Part shown: one piece after another, positions 36,805-37,230 of the stretch
How the letters are laid out: each line of letters opens with the position of its first letter
Numbering within the stretch: position 1 is the stretch's first letter
IMG/VR virus record: IMGVR_UViG_3300023184_000296
Coordinates: 1 to 37,230 of that record
Strand: one strand, 5' to 3'
DNA: 37,230 nt
Source: a virus
Notes under the pieces: generated by a model
Told to the model about the DNA's origin: nothing
The model's database searches: none
What the model saw: the letters and a program-made list of their open reading frames with translations, nothing else
Position numbers and translations under genes: made by a program

Positions 36805-36890
36805 GGTGTCATGCTCCAAAAATAAAGAATAAAGGGTAATGCAATGAAAAAAGCAAACCCCAGCGCGTCGAAAAATTGTCGTGTTGTCAT
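36801..36890 (-). CDS. 29-aa single-span membrane microprotein
   Basis: MTTRQFFDALGFAFFIALPF then ILYFWSMTP: a polar start then one hydrophobic helix. ATG overlaps the previous stop as ATGA with GGGG five bases upstream, and its stop overlaps the next start as ATGA. The exact fit between two genes makes chance unlikely. The function is unknown. Confidence 0.55.
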   Translation of the reverse strand: MTTRQFFDALGFAFFIALPFILYFWSMTP

Positions 36891-37042
36891 AGGATCCCCA
36901 TAAAGTGGCCGTCGTCGTCAAAAACTGCCACGTAGAACCCGCGCGGGCTCCCATGCACCTGATAAGACCATGCCTGCATGTCCTGCATGGCCAGCTTGTC
37001 AGCCAGCGCCTGAGCCTGGCCCTTGTGTGTGTAGTAGGTCAT
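36887..37042 (-). CDS. Hypothetical 51-aa protein
   Basis: MTYYTHKGQAQALADKLAMQ then AWSYQVHGSPRGFYVAVFDD: helix followed by a beta hairpin. ATG 37042 overlaps the junction-spanning gene stop as ATGA and is preferred; an in-frame ATG at 37063 (MLRVLQYM...) is the alternative and would overlap more. Similar short proteins with HGSPRGFYVAV-like text occur in phage early operons and have no known role. Confidence 0.65.
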   Translation of the reverse strand: MTYYTHKGQAQALADKLAMQDMQAWSYQVHGSPRGFYVAVFDDDGHFMGIL

Positions 37043-37091
37043 ATATTGCAGCACCCGCAGCATGGCGAGTCGATACAGCGCCCACGTTTAT
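37039..37091 (-). CDS. C-terminal end of the junction-spanning small protein
   Basis: Continues from 1..232 when the map is closed: codons after the split encode NKRGRCIDSPCCGCCNI and stop. The cysteine-rich end is a likely metal site. In this window the coding strand also runs on into the repeat copy at 37092-37217, so part of the gene appears twice. Its stop overlaps the next start as ATGA. Confidence 0.8.
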
Positions 37092-37217
37092 TTTGAAAGT
37101 ATTCACGCCCCCCGGCATTCCACAGGTGCGACACGTACGCGCCACGCGCGCGGGCCAAGTAGATTTCCTCCGGCTCCGGCTCCGCATGCGTGGCCGTGTC
37201 GAGCTCCGCATGCATGG
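37092..37217. repeat. Terminal direct repeat, right copy
   Basis: Identical to 1-126. It marks where the circular map closes. Confidence 0.95.
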
Positions 37218-37230
37218 AGCCGGAGGAAAT
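37163..37230. other. Terminal fold-back: 15-bp inverted repeat at the right end
   Basis: The last 15 bases (37216-37230, GGAGCCGGAGGAAAT) are the exact reverse complement of 37163-37177. Positions 37218-37230 have no counterpart in the left copy of the repeat. A chimeric read end or assembly path is more likely than biology. Confidence 0.75.

Noticed and set aside
1-37230. Temperate phage with integrase and attP
   Set aside because: No integrase, recombinase, excisionase or CI/Cro-like pair was recognised; the tRNA alone is not evidence for an attachment site.

Overview
The window is one complete tailed-phage genome, read as a circular map that was cut inside a gene. Positions 1-126 recur exactly at 37092-37217, and joining 37091 to 1 restores an intact 94-codon reading frame. 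The unit length is therefore 37,091 bp, and the last 13 bases (37218-37230) are a fold-back copy of sequence just upstream. The head and tail genes follow the order of a P22-like podovirus: terminase, portal, scaffold, P22-gp5-like coat, gp4-like and gp10-like tail-tube genes, then three ejection proteins whose lengths (236, 474 and 619 aa) closely match P22 gp7, gp20 and gp16. No integrase, excisionase or CI-type repressor was seen, so a lytic life style is the simplest reading. The host cannot be fixed from sequence. The gene style (cytosine methylase with an overlapping WPTP frame, a protein resembling DUF7227, many ATGA overlaps) recalls phages of Gram-negative, often betaproteobacterial, hosts.

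Layout. (1) About 1.73-2.50 kb is a gene-free control region with repeated GTGGGT/ACCCAC boxes, a 16-bp palindrome, an AT-rich stretch and a G-rich tract; it is the best candidate for the replication origin. Beside it lie a 72-nt CCA-ended hairpin element and an initiator-type tRNA-Met(CAT). (2) Rightward late module, 2.6-24.06 kb: packaging, head, tail tube, fibres, ejection proteins, several variable tail proteins, and a lysis cassette (two small membrane proteins, 3-TM holin, M15 peptidase). (3) Leftward module, 28.92 down to 24.06 kb: a tightly overlapping chain with a VRR-type nuclease, a C5 methylase that also encodes a second protein in another frame, an SNF2/DEAD-type helicase and many small proteins. 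(4) Rightward replication module, 28.99-35.86 kb: Cas4/RecB-like DUF2800 nuclease, a putative ssDNA-binding protein, a PP-loop/PAPS-reductase-like enzyme, a family A DNA polymerase and a primase-helicase. (5) Leftward early operon: it starts at about 1.73 kb, runs through the map junction, and ends at a strong terminator at 35.87 kb; all its proteins are small except the 219-aa DUF7227-like one.

The two non-coding switch points are the origin region (modules 1, 2 and 5 diverge) and 28.92-28.99 kb (modules 3 and 4 diverge around a perfect operator-like inverted repeat). Modules 2 and 3 meet tail-to-tail with overlapping stop codons. Modules 4 and 5 meet at a bidirectional terminator. The features most worth a second look are the dual-coded methylase gene, the phage-encoded initiator-like tRNA, the repeat-rich origin, a probable ATT start codon, and the tiny membrane proteins that end both leftward operons.
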